From: Nostoc sp. FACHB-152 | Lineage (GTDB): Bacteria; Cyanobacteriota; Cyanobacteriia; Cyanobacteriales; Nostocaceae | NCBI RefSeq assembly: GCF_014697475.1 | Contig: NZ_JACJRV010000011.1 | Location: 92,755-156,754, forward strand | Length of the DNA: 64,000 nucleotides | Reading direction: 5' to 3' | Part shown: in pieces, positions 9,553-18,049 of the stretch | How positions within the stretch are numbered: position 1 is the first letter of the stretch | Layout: each line of letters begins with the position of its first letter | Program-made: the position numbers and the translations under genes | The notes under the pieces: model-generated | Databases searched by the model: none | Seen by the model: only the letters and a program-made list of their open reading frames with translations | What the model was told of the DNA's origin: nothing

Positions 9553-10222
9553 ATGTATTAGATTGACGCTGTTCCATCAAAGTTTGCATTCGAGATTTAA
9601 AAGCTTCGATAAGCTCTGGGGTGGGTTGGGTAGTTTGCCAAGAAGAACGCTGCATCAACCTTTCAGACCAAGCAGTTAATTTTTGGTAGTTAGTGAAAGG
9701 AAAATCTACAATAGGTAACAAAGGTACTGCACATCCAGCCACTATATCAGCTAGGGTTAAATTTTCACTACCAAAATATGGGCTATCTCCTAATAACTTT
9801 TCTAGAAATTCTAGCCCTATAGCTATTTTTTGTTTTGCTTGTTCTAGTTTCTGCAAATCTTCGCCACCAGGAAAACCCATCATTTTATAGATTAACGGAT
9901 TCATCGCAGATACTAATTCATTGACTGTTGCCATTTCTACCATCCGCACAATGGCTAAATCTTTGGGATTAGTGGGCAGTAAGCTAGGGCTAGGATGTTT
10001 TGCCTCTAAATAATCTAAGATAGCTAAGGATTCCACCACATTAAAGCCATCATCCACTAAAACTGGAACGCGGTGGAAAGGATTCATCGCTAAAAATTCT
10101 GGTTGCAGTTGATCACCATCTAGTTTTACGTCTACTAGGTCAAAATCTAATTTTTTTTCTAGCAGCGCAATCCACACTCTCCGCGAGTTCATCGAGAGAT
10201 GGTTGTGATAAAGTTTCAGCAT
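9551..10222 (-). CDS. Glutathione S-transferase family protein
   Basis: The 223-residue protein has the two-domain GST layout. The N-terminal thioredoxin-like half starts MLKLYHNHLSMNSRRVWIAL, with the family motif FHRVPVLVDDGFNVVESLAIL (about 48-68) holding the cis-Pro and the Glu-Ser that bind glutathione. The all-helical C-terminal half includes LTLADIVAGCAVPLLPIVDF, the usual N-capping box. The active residue would be Ser or Asn near position 11-13 (MNSRR), as in theta- or beta-like GSTs. It is monocistronic, and its substrate is unknown. Confidence 0.9.
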   Translation of the reverse strand: MLKLYHNHLSMNSRRVWIALLEKKLDFDLVDVKLDGDQLQPEFLAMNPFHRVPVLVDDGFNVVESLAILDYLEAKHPSPSLLPTNPKDLAIVRMVEMATVNELVSAMNPLIYKMMGFPGGEDLQKLEQAKQKIAIGLEFLEKLLGDSPYFGSENLTLADIVAGCAVPLLPIVDFPFTNYQKLTAWSERLMQRSSWQTTQPTPELIEAFKSRMQTLMEQRQSNT

Positions 10223-10293
10223 GAGACAACCTCAAACTTTATCAGTAGGGTAGCATTGCTGTCAGAAACTTGGGTTTAACTACATAGCCACGT

Positions 10294-11850
10294 CTACTTA
10301 TAACTGCTGAGTGCTGGCATTAAATATTGTGTCAATGTAAACGCATCTACACCTAATTCTGTACGCTCTTGAGCCGCTAAAATCCCGGCTTGGGAATGCC
10401 ACCAAGAAGCAGTAGCCACAATATCCTCTACAGGAATTTGTTTTGTAGTCGCTTGTGCTAATAAACCTCCAAGTAATCCAGTTAATACATCACCACTACC
10501 ACCACGTGCTAAAGCTGGGGTACTTTCAGGCGTAATCCAGACTGTACCTTGAGAATTTGCGATCGCCGTTCTAGCTCCTTTTAACAATACCACTGCATCA
10601 CTTTGGGCTGCGGCTTCTCTGACCGCTTTGATTCTGTCATGTTTAGCATCAGGTACATCAGGAAATAGTCTTTGAAATTCGCCTGTATGCGGAGTAAGAA
10701 CGGTTGCGGCTTGCCGTTGTTTTAAGGTAGGGATAGTTCCCATCTGTGCCAAAATATTTAAACCATCGGCATCGAGAACTAAGGTGCGATCGCTCTTAAT
10801 TACTTGTTGGACAATAGGTGTAGCTTCGCGGGTTAAACCAGGGCCACAAGCGATCGCACTAAAAGAACTTAAATTAGTATTCTCAGGTAATTGTAATTGC
10901 GAAATTGCCCCTGTCTCCGTTTCTGGACAACCAATAATTAGTGCTTCCGGTAAATGGGACACCAAAATTGATTTTAAAGATTCAGGAACCGCAATAGAAA
11001 GCATCCCCACACCACTAGCCCGCGCCCCTAAACCTGTTAAAATTGCACCGCCAGCATAACGCCGCGAACCGCAAATTAATAATAAATGTCCTTCTTTGTA
11101 CTTATGTGTGACTGCTGGACGCGGCAAAGGTAGAGTAGAAAGTGCTGTTGGTTTAGTAATACGTTTAATTTTGGGCGTATTTCCCAATGCAGCCTCTACA
11201 TCTGCATCAGGAATATCAAAATCAATTAATTCAGCTTTACCAACATACTCTAAAGCATGATCCTGCAATAAACCCAACTTCCACAAGCCCAGGCATAACG
11301 TGTGAGTAGCGCGAATCGCTGTCCCTAAAACTTCACCTGTATCGGTATGCAAACCTGAAGGTAGATCAATACTAATAATTGGTTGATTCCATTCATTAAA
11401 CTGATTAATTGCTGAAGCGATGGGATCAGTGAGTAGTCTTTCCAACCCAAAACCGAATAACCCATCGATTAAAAAATCACAACTTGGCAGTTGTGCAACA
11501 TTTTCATAGCAAGGAATACCTAAACTTTGGGCATAGTGCAAATGTTGTACAGTTAATTCCTTCAGCTTAGAAAAAGGCGAATATAGCCAAACTTCATACC
11601 CGTGAAAGTGTAATTCACGGGCTACAACCAAAGCATCGCCCCCATTGTGGCCAGGGCCGACTAAAATACCCACACGGCACAAGTTGCCAGATGTTGGAAA
11701 CATAGCTTGGATGCGGAGTGCAATCAGTCCTGCAACCTTTTCCATCAAAGCTGCTACAGGCATTCCGGCGGCAAAGATACGCCCTTCAATATCCCGCATT
11801 TGCCCAGCAGTTACTACAACTTGTGAAATGTGTTCTTGCCTGTTCTGCAT
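10294..11850 (-). CDS. nnr: Bifunctional NAD(P)H-hydrate epimerase/dehydratase
   Basis: This 518-residue fusion repairs hydrated NAD(P)H. Residues 1-220 are the epimerase (YjeF N-terminal) domain, with GPGHNGGDALVVARELH at about 65-81. Residues 230-518 are the ADP-dependent dehydratase, a ribokinase-like fold, with CGPGLTREA, LDADGLNIL, TPHTGEFQRL and the GGSGDVLTGLL anion-hole motif near residue 450. Both active sites look intact. The fused form is the usual bacterial one. It is separated from neighbours on both sides. Confidence 0.95.
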   Translation of the reverse strand: MQNRQEHISQVVVTAGQMRDIEGRIFAAGMPVAALMEKVAGLIALRIQAMFPTSGNLCRVGILVGPGHNGGDALVVARELHFHGYEVWLYSPFSKLKELTVQHLHYAQSLGIPCYENVAQLPSCDFLIDGLFGFGLERLLTDPIASAINQFNEWNQPIISIDLPSGLHTDTGEVLGTAIRATHTLCLGLWKLGLLQDHALEYVGKAELIDFDIPDADVEAALGNTPKIKRITKPTALSTLPLPRPAVTHKYKEGHLLLICGSRRYAGGAILTGLGARASGVGMLSIAVPESLKSILVSHLPEALIIGCPETETGAISQLQLPENTNLSSFSAIACGPGLTREATPIVQQVIKSDRTLVLDADGLNILAQMGTIPTLKQRQAATVLTPHTGEFQRLFPDVPDAKHDRIKAVREAAAQSDAVVLLKGARTAIANSQGTVWITPESTPALARGGSGDVLTGLLGGLLAQATTKQIPVEDIVATASWWHSQAGILAAQERTELGVDAFTLTQYLMPALSSYK

Positions 11851-11999
11851 TAGTGCTGAGTAATCAATTTTTATTAGTTTTCACTATTTACTTGTATCGT
11901 GTTACTCAGCAATCAGTACTAACTTGCGTTCAAAAATAATATTATTACTCGCTATCCCTGCCCAAATTAATATCTTTGAAAGCAACTTAGTATTAGCAC

Positions 12000-12818
12000 C
12001 TACCTGTTGTAGTAAACCCTAGCATTGCCAAATCCTAACTCGTGCATATATTTATTCCATCTTTGTGCTTCTGACCTATCAGCAAACGGCCCCACGGCTA
12101 CATGAGGGCCAAGCGGTTTTTGTCTTTCCCTCACTAAGCTAGAATATCCACTACTTCGGATAATTTTGTCACTAATCTCTGGTAAATCTTGTGTTTTCCC
12201 AGGAATAACAACATAGTATCTATTAGTTCTAATTGTTGAATTTTCGCTAGGTCTAGCATTAAAACTCTGTATTTCTTCCCCACCAGAAAAGCTGACCACT
12301 CCTGCGCCACGGATACCGTAGTCTTCTAGTTCTCTCACACGCTGTTCGGCGTTAGATCTTCTGCTAAACACTCCTGACTGGATAATAGAACGTCCTCTGT
12401 ATTGTCGAATATAAGCACTGGGTTCAACTTGGCGGATACGTTGTAGTGTTTGGTAATTACCGCTATTAACATATACAAAATAACGTTCAAAGTTCTGGCT
12501 GTATTGATTCGGCTGGGTAGGTTGAAATAAAGGATTTTGCTGATTTTGATTTTCTGTTGATGGGTAGGGGAAAGAATTTGGTTCATATTGTTCAAGTTGC
12601 CCTGGTTGTAACTGAGGTAGAGGTTGTTCGTTATCAGGAATTACTGAAGTATCTGGCGGCGGTGGTAAAGTTTCGACTGTTTGTTGTGACAACAAAACGC
12701 TATTACTGTTGATTTGGGCTTGGGCTGGATGACTATGCAAAATACTTGCCAAGCAACTTCCCAAAAATAATGGCATTATCGGCAATGCTAGAAACTGACC
12801 TGATAACTTCATGGACAT
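12000..12818 (-). CDS. Secreted SPOR-like, Pro/Gln-rich protein
   Basis: From the ATG at 12818 the protein has about 272 residues and starts MSMKLSGQFLALPIMPLFLG, a signal peptide ending near HPAQAQ; a longer frame to 12890 adds 24 residues of no signal character. A Pro/Gln-rich linker follows (TLPPPPDTSVIP, ENQNQQNPLFQPTQPNQ). The C-terminal half has two similar units: VYVNSGNYQTLQRIRQVEP...IIQSGVFSRRSNAEQRVREL and YYVVIPGKTQDLPEISDKI...VAVGPFADRSEAQRW. These are the F/Y-x-V-x-x-G...FxxRxxAxx patterns of SPOR domains, which bind denuded peptidoglycan. Cell-wall binding is an inference. Confidence 0.75.
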   Translation of the reverse strand: MSMKLSGQFLALPIMPLFLGSCLASILHSHPAQAQINSNSVLLSQQTVETLPPPPDTSVIPDNEQPLPQLQPGQLEQYEPNSFPYPSTENQNQQNPLFQPTQPNQYSQNFERYFVYVNSGNYQTLQRIRQVEPSAYIRQYRGRSIIQSGVFSRRSNAEQRVRELEDYGIRGAGVVSFSGGEEIQSFNARPSENSTIRTNRYYVVIPGKTQDLPEISDKIIRSSGYSSLVRERQKPLGPHVAVGPFADRSEAQRWNKYMHELGFGNARVYYNR

Positions 12819-13015
12819 ATTAGTAACAAGATTTTTCAAACTATATAGTCTAAGCATAAAATCAGCAGAGCTAGGTGGCAATGGATACATATAGTAAAGA
12901 TTATAGATTGAGCTATCTGGAGTATATTTGTAAGTCTCGAAGAGAGTAAAAGCGATCGCTGTTGGCTTTTTATAATATGAAATAATTCCATCATCATATA
13001 AATAAAGTTAATAGC

Positions 13016-13333
13016 ATGACTCAATCAACTCCAAAACAACCCGCACGCCGAGGCAGAATATTTCCAGAACGAACTTTATCACCTGAAGAATTAGCCAGAC
13101 GCAAAGCTGAAAATGAAGCTTTTCATCATCGTTGTCGTGCAATATTTGAGCGCGTGCGTCCTGAGTTAATTAAGGAACATTATGGTTGGTATATTGCCAT
13201 TGAGCCAAATAGCGGTGACTACTTCATTGATGCTGAAAATATGCAAGCTCACAAAAAAGCATTAGAAAAATACCCAAATACTGATCACTGTGTTTTTTGC
13301 GTGAATGAAACGGGATCTACTGGCACAATATGA
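13016..13333 (+). CDS. Conserved hypothetical partner of retropepsin-like gene
   Basis: The 105-residue protein starts MTQSTPKQPARRGRIFPERT. It has a basic, helical N-terminal half (LSPEELARRKAENEAFHHRCRAIFERV) and a compact C-terminal half (HYGWYIAIEPNSGDYFIDAEN). I know of similar cyanobacterial proteins found next to aspartyl-protease-like genes, with no assigned function. Its stop overlaps the next start (ATGA at 13330-13333), implying translational coupling. No membrane segment or signal is present. The pairing suggests a joint role, possibly toxin-antitoxin-like, which is speculation. Confidence 0.8.
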   Translation: MTQSTPKQPARRGRIFPERTLSPEELARRKAENEAFHHRCRAIFERVRPELIKEHYGWYIAIEPNSGDYFIDAENMQAHKKALEKYPNTDHCVFCVNETGSTGTI

Positions 13334-13689
13334 TTCACGGTAGCTTTGGAGAAAATGGGCAACTATTTTTTGCAATTGAGTTCATTGCTGACGATGGATT
13401 AAATTTGCCTGTGGATAGTATGTTTACTGGCTTCACAGGCTTTTTAGCGATTAATCAACAAGATATAGAGAGTCTAGGCTGGTCTTATATTGGTAGAGAC
13501 ACTTTGCGAACTGCACAAGGTGAAACATTGTTCAAAATATATTTAGGAAAGTTAATATTAAACGAACAAGAGTATGAAATACCTGTATATGCAGGGGATG
13601 AGATTACAGAAGTGTTGTTAGGTTCAGAGTGGTTGAAAATCCTGCCGTTGGTAGTGAATTATGAGGCTGGTATTTTGACTTTGGGATAA
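13330..13689 (+). CDS. Retropepsin-like (clan AA) protein, catalytic Asp apparently lost
   Basis: The 119-residue protein looks like the small single-domain aspartic protease-like family of cyanobacteria. It has an N-terminal MIHGSFGENGQLFFAIEF, the flap region DIESLGWSYIGRDTL, and the C-terminal IPVYAGDEITEVLLGSEWL (hydrophobic-hydrophobic-Gly). In the relatives I recall, the active site reads F-D-T-G-F-T-G; here residues 28-39 read PVDSMFTGFTGF, so the Asp before TGFTG seems deleted by one codon. If so, the protein cannot be an active protease, though D29 upstream might substitute. The gene overlaps its upstream partner by 4 bp. Confidence 0.75.
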   Translation: MIHGSFGENGQLFFAIEFIADDGLNLPVDSMFTGFTGFLAINQQDIESLGWSYIGRDTLRTAQGETLFKIYLGKLILNEQEYEIPVYAGDEITEVLLGSEWLKILPLVVNYEAGILTLG

Positions 13690-13718
13690 ATTGGTACTTG
13701 AAAAAAAGACACTTAAAT

Positions 13719-13761
13719 TTTACGCCTCTGTGTAATTAGCAATTAACAACAGAGGCGTAAA
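13719..13761. terminator. Bidirectional terminator hairpin
   Basis: A 13-bp perfect stem, TTTACGCCTCTGT (13719-13731) and ACAGAGGCGTAAA (13749-13761), lies between the convergent retropepsin-like gene and the nuclease gene. AT-rich flanks on both sides support a two-way terminator. Confidence 0.75.
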
Positions 13762-13787
13762 TGTTAGAACCAATAATAAAGACTGAG

Positions 13788-15236
13788 CTATCTTGAGTAT
13801 ATTTCTAGATTTCGCAGAAAATAAAAGCGATCGCTCTTCCAGTCAGTTCCTTTTTCTCTACCTAAATAGCCTGTTAATGGAGAAGAAAGTTCAATCAAAA
13901 TTTCGTGCATTTCTTCTGTTCTTATTGGGCGTGGTAGATTAGAGCCAAAATAAGCACCATGTAAGGCTTCTACACCAGCAGATTCTGTACCTGAGTTGTG
14001 CAAATAGCTTTTAACTAAGTTAATGAGGTGCGATCGCAATTTTATTGATTGTTCTACTTTATCTATATAACTATTAACTTTTTCCTCAGCTAAACCAAAG
14101 GGAGCTTGTTGTAAACATACTTTTAGCTCTAGTAAATTAATAGAATTTTTATAGTATGTTTGCAGTTCAACTAGTTTTTGTAGAGTTTCAGGACTAATAA
14201 CATTCATATGATTTTCGGTTGCTGTTCTCAATGCGTAACTATTTAGTTCTCCAGCCGCTACGATTAATTTAATTGAATTGTTATATTGAAATGCCCCTAA
14301 ATGGTTCATACCTATTTTGAGCAATTGAGCAGGAGTACCATCTGTTACTTTCTCAGTTTTAGTTGCTTTGCACTCTCCTACCATTGCGAAAGGTTTTTCA
14401 GCGTAAAAATCCATGCCTCCGGCTCCGCCAGTTGCATCTGGATTTAACCCTGAACCAGTAAAGCCTAATTTTAGTAATCCTCGGCGCACTAGTTTTTCAA
14501 ATTGATGACCATCACTAGAATTGCCAACTTCAGCAATTTTTTGAATCCATGTTAAGTCTGCATCTAAAGTATTCTGAAATTGATTGCTACTCCAGCCTAA
14601 GAAGAATTTGATATCCTCATCTAATTGTTTAGCAGCTTGGCTAGTAATTGCCAAAGGAGCTAACAAACTTTGTAACTCTTGCAATTCAATATGTTGTGGT
14701 GGTTCTAATTTCTCTAGCTGCTGTTTGCGTTGGGCGAAGGTGCGATCGCTTAATACTGGATTAGTATTTGTTACCTTAACAGGAGCAGGTAAACCTATAA
14801 ATTGACTTTGCTTGTACAAAGATATCTGAATTGGACTAGACAACAAATACACCCTTATATAAGCAAGAAATATATATTGTCTTTGCTGAAAGGCTTGCTG
14901 TAATGCTTGTTTTGTCCAAATAGTTAATTGTGACAAAGTATTTAAAGACTCAGCCTTATCGATAATTTGGCATAGTTCACATTTAGCCCAAGCTTTAATT
15001 AAGGCTCTTCCAGAACTTATTTTTTGAGTCTTGTGATCAATTTTTGATAAATCTGGTTTATAGCTTTGTTCCTCAATAAAAAGGTTGTTTACTGTGGTAG
15101 ACGTACAGAGAGCAAAGGAACGCCCCGGATTAATAAATGTCCAAGGGATAAATGCTATCATGCGGCCTTGTATGAGAGCCTCTATATCTGGATAATCTAA
15201 AGATAGGGCAGTATTTAAGTAAATTAACTCACTCAT
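13788..15236 (-). CDS. DUF1802 protein fused to PD-(D/E)XK nuclease domain
   Basis: The 482-residue protein has two parts. Residues 8-90 match DUF1802, with PDIEALIQGRMIAFIPWTF and a later RALIKAWAKCELCQI. Residues 240-345 form a restriction-endonuclease-like core: helix Glu in GHQFEKLVRRGLLKLGF (E247), D276 in GAGGMDFYAE and E288-x-K290 in FAMVGECKATK, followed by GAFQYNNSIKLIVAAG. This Mrr-like arrangement has all three metal-site residues. The start codon overlaps the stop of the upstream ATPase (ATGA), so the two are translationally coupled. A defence nuclease is the likeliest role, inferred from domain and context, not shown. Confidence 0.82.
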   Translation of the reverse strand: MSELIYLNTALSLDYPDIEALIQGRMIAFIPWTFINPGRSFALCTSTTVNNLFIEEQSYKPDLSKIDHKTQKISSGRALIKAWAKCELCQIIDKAESLNTLSQLTIWTKQALQQAFQQRQYIFLAYIRVYLLSSPIQISLYKQSQFIGLPAPVKVTNTNPVLSDRTFAQRKQQLEKLEPPQHIELQELQSLLAPLAITSQAAKQLDEDIKFFLGWSSNQFQNTLDADLTWIQKIAEVGNSSDGHQFEKLVRRGLLKLGFTGSGLNPDATGGAGGMDFYAEKPFAMVGECKATKTEKVTDGTPAQLLKIGMNHLGAFQYNNSIKLIVAAGELNSYALRTATENHMNVISPETLQKLVELQTYYKNSINLLELKVCLQQAPFGLAEEKVNSYIDKVEQSIKLRSHLINLVKSYLHNSGTESAGVEALHGAYFGSNLPRPIRTEEMHEILIELSSPLTGYLGREKGTDWKSDRFYFLRNLEIYSR

Positions 15237-17137
15237 AACCCAAGTTTAATAAGTAGATTGTTGAGCATTATATCTACCTCTTCTACATTATTTGGAATTT
15301 TTATTTGAGGCTCATGAGTACATTCTTCATCAAGTAGCCCATTGGGTATTTGTCCAGATGGATCACTTAATATTTCTCTAACTATATAATTGTTAATTGC
15401 TATTTTATTCTGAGTTATAAATTCATGAATTTCATTGTCTGTAACTTCATAATCTTTATGAGCTTTTTTAACAAATAAAATAGCTAAAAGAGGTTTAATA
15501 TCATCAGTATTAAGCTTGATAAATTCTCCTCCTAAGTCTTTTGAAAGCAGTTTTTCTAAATAATCTTTGCCTTTTGTATTAGCTTTAACTTCTTTAGAGC
15601 GAACTAAACAACCACGAGTCATATCAAAGTTTTTGTATTCAATTAATCTTTTCAATGCAGCACTTACAAATCTATTGCTAGATTCTTGAACTACAGCTAC
15701 TACTATTTTGACTATTCTTCTATCCTCTGTGCCAACAATTCTAAAGTTAAGGTAGCCTTGGTCTGAATTTTTAACTACGACTTCTTCAATATCTTCTATT
15801 TTTACTCGTTCTACAGTATTACCTTTGAGTGTAATTAAAGCAAGACGTAGAGCATCAGCTATAATCTCACTATCTTCAAAGTAGTTATCAATGGTTTTAT
15901 CAAGTGCTGCAAACTCTTGCTTAAAAGCTGCTTCTACCTTATTTAATGGGTTTAAGTTTTGTTTTTTATCTCCAGGAACATTCCAGTTATTGGCACACCA
16001 TTGTAAAACGCTTCTAACTATTGGTTTCTCTTTACCTAATTCTCCTAATTCTTCTTTATTAAAAGGATATACAGAATGAGGTGGAGTAAGATTTTTTGCA
16101 TTATAATAATCTTCTAACCAGTGAGCAACAAGATTTACTACATCATCACTATTAAGGTGCTTAAGATCAATTTTTCTTTCACCTATCCTGTCAATTACTG
16201 ACTCGGCTTGTGGCACAACTTTAACTTGTTGTGTCCACGTTTCGTCAAACATAGCTAAAATTAAAACTCCACGTTTGATTTTGCTATACATATCCTTTGC
16301 TAAAAGAGCAATAACTTGCGCCCTAGTAAAACCTTGATCATTGCAGTTCAGACTTTCTAATTCCTCAAAGCAAATAACTACAGTTCTGTAATCGCCTATA
16401 ATGTCAAGAATTTGACACGCAATTTGAAATGCTTCAGCTTCTTTATCTTCTTCCCTAGTATTAGGTAATCCCATTACATCAGCTTGTGACTGTGCTAACT
16501 CTCTTCCAGAAAGCCAGTTAATTGCAAATGTAACTTTGTCTAAAGAGAGAGTCCAGATAATAGCTTGTATTAAGTAAGGATTATCAATGTTGGGCTTGAG
16601 TTGAAGTATTTTAGCAGTCAAGCCATCAACTATTTTAGGATTCTGGGCAATAACTCCAGGAAATCTCTTAATTAAATGTTGAGGTGTGTAGTTTGTTTTA
16701 TATGCTTCATTTACCAAAATTGTTGCTAATTCTTGCCATTGCATTACACCTTGATTTCCTATTTGTTTTAAGCTAGTAACTAAAGTAGTTAAGAATTTAG
16801 AATGTATTTTATTTGAATCACCATAGTCTACTTCGCTCATGTAAACAAAAAAACTATTACCTTCACATTGAAGATGATGGCGAATTCGACTCATTAAATG
16901 GCTTTTTCCTAAACCTCTCTCGGCTTTAATAGTTATACCAATAACTGAACGGTTGCCTATACGAATTTGCTCTATTGCTTGAAACACCGCTTCTGATGCA
17001 TGAGAATTTATAGAAGTAACATCAGGAAAATTAGGGTTCCATACATCATGGCTCCTAACTACTAATGAACGCTCAAATGGGTTATGGTTGGCAATAGCTT
17101 TATTAAGATCTGAATATGAAGATGAAGAAGTATACAT
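15233..17137 (-). CDS. AAA/STAND-like P-loop ATPase, putative defence operon
   Basis: The 634-residue protein has a Walker A motif, AERGLGKSHLMSRI (72-85), and a Walker B, TVVICFEELESL (252-263), with two adjacent acidic residues. A sensor-like strand, RGVLILAMFDETW, lies at 289-301, then RIGERKIDLKHLNSDDV, which resembles the arginine-finger and lid region of ORC/BrxC-type or STAND ATPases. The C-terminal 240 residues are unassigned but contain IVKIVVAVVQESSNRFV. The N-terminus includes NPFERSLVVRSHDVW, typical of ATPases that dock partners. It sits between the winged-helix protein and the nuclease, so it probably loads or powers the nuclease. The exact family is uncertain. Confidence 0.8.
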   Translation of the reverse strand: MYTSSSSYSDLNKAIANHNPFERSLVVRSHDVWNPNFPDVTSINSHASEAVFQAIEQIRIGNRSVIGITIKAERGLGKSHLMSRIRHHLQCEGNSFFVYMSEVDYGDSNKIHSKFLTTLVTSLKQIGNQGVMQWQELATILVNEAYKTNYTPQHLIKRFPGVIAQNPKIVDGLTAKILQLKPNIDNPYLIQAIIWTLSLDKVTFAINWLSGRELAQSQADVMGLPNTREEDKEAEAFQIACQILDIIGDYRTVVICFEELESLNCNDQGFTRAQVIALLAKDMYSKIKRGVLILAMFDETWTQQVKVVPQAESVIDRIGERKIDLKHLNSDDVVNLVAHWLEDYYNAKNLTPPHSVYPFNKEELGELGKEKPIVRSVLQWCANNWNVPGDKKQNLNPLNKVEAAFKQEFAALDKTIDNYFEDSEIIADALRLALITLKGNTVERVKIEDIEEVVVKNSDQGYLNFRIVGTEDRRIVKIVVAVVQESSNRFVSAALKRLIEYKNFDMTRGCLVRSKEVKANTKGKDYLEKLLSKDLGGEFIKLNTDDIKPLLAILFVKKAHKDYEVTDNEIHEFITQNKIAINNYIVREILSDPSGQIPNGLLDEECTHEPQIKIPNNVEEVDIMLNNLLIKLGL

Positions 17138-17200
17138 AATTATGCGTTCCCTGAAAACAATGACTAATTAACAAGATGTCAACAATCGAAATAAATAATT

Positions 17201-17860
17201 TTAATAACAGAGGAGTTTAGCGTAGCAGCGTAATCCGCTAATTTTAGTAGTAATAGAATCCTCTATTTTGTCGGGTGCGCTATCTTCTACACTTCCGCCC
17301 TGGAGTTGGAAAATGTCTTTCTCCTGCATTTCTAGCAACCATTCATTAAAATTTTGCCGGCTTACTTGTTCGCCTATTACTCTTCTAATACGGTAAATTG
17401 GCACTAGATTATCTAAGTTGTATTCGCGGTTTAACTTGTCGTAAACTTCTAGCACGGCTGATTTAAATTCTTCGTAAGAAGCGATCGCACTCTTATTACT
17501 TTTTACTGATGCAGATGTACTAGTAACTGTGCCACTAATTCCACTAATCCATTTCACTAGTGCATTTGCAGCCCAAGTACCAACAATAGTTCCATCAAAC
17601 CTAAAGTCAGAACTTCTCAAACCCTCACCTAGTACTTCTAAACCCTTGGGAGATGCAAGAGAGTACCCAGTTTTGGAAATTGCGATCGCTCCCTGGTTCC
17701 GTAATTCCTCAAAAACACCCTGGTAATCTGCGGCTTTACTGCCTTTAGTGACAATACGCTTTGTCATTTGACCTTTCTTTACTTCTTGCTGCGACCCTCC
17801 TAAATCCCACAAAGCTAAAAGAACGCGAGTTTTAGTTTGAGCTAAATTTTTGGTTGGCAT
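17201..17860 (-). CDS. Two-winged-helix protein, first gene of putative defence operon
   Basis: The 219-residue protein appears to contain two DNA-binding-type segments. Residues 8-80 read as a winged helix (TRVLLALWDLGG ... YQGVFEELRNQGAIAISKTGYSLASPKGLEVL). Residues 130-190 form a second one (VPIYRIRRVIGEQVSRQNFNEWLLEMQ, then DIFQLQGG). The linker 85-128 is Ser/Thr-rich. I do not recognise a named family. It is the promoter-proximal gene, 63 bp before the ATPase, and could be a regulator of the operon or its DNA-recognition subunit. The C-terminal stretch DKIEDSITTKISGLRCYAKL looks conserved in character. Confidence 0.75.
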   Translation of the reverse strand: MPTKNLAQTKTRVLLALWDLGGSQQEVKKGQMTKRIVTKGSKAADYQGVFEELRNQGAIAISKTGYSLASPKGLEVLGEGLRSSDFRFDGTIVGTWAANALVKWISGISGTVTSTSASVKSNKSAIASYEEFKSAVLEVYDKLNREYNLDNLVPIYRIRRVIGEQVSRQNFNEWLLEMQEKDIFQLQGGSVEDSAPDKIEDSITTKISGLRCYAKLLCY

Positions 17861-17972
17861 ATTGAGTATTCTGTTTGATAAAAAATATCGTTGCGGCTGT
17901 TTATTTGTAAGTGATTACAAGAGAAAAAATAACCGAGTAATTGCTGAAAATTCTAGAAAAACAGCCCATACA

Positions 17973-18002
17973 AAAAACGCCACTATGAATACAGTGGCGT
18001 TT
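17973..18002 (-). terminator. Terminator of mdh
   Basis: The stem AAACGCCACT (17975-17984) pairs with AGTGGCGTTT (17993-18002). Read on the minus strand the stem is followed by a run of T, as expected for rho-independent termination downstream of mdh. It isolates the following three-gene operon. Confidence 0.8.
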
Positions 18003-18049
18003 GAATATATGTCAATTAAATTACATTTATTAATGAATCAGCGAAATAA

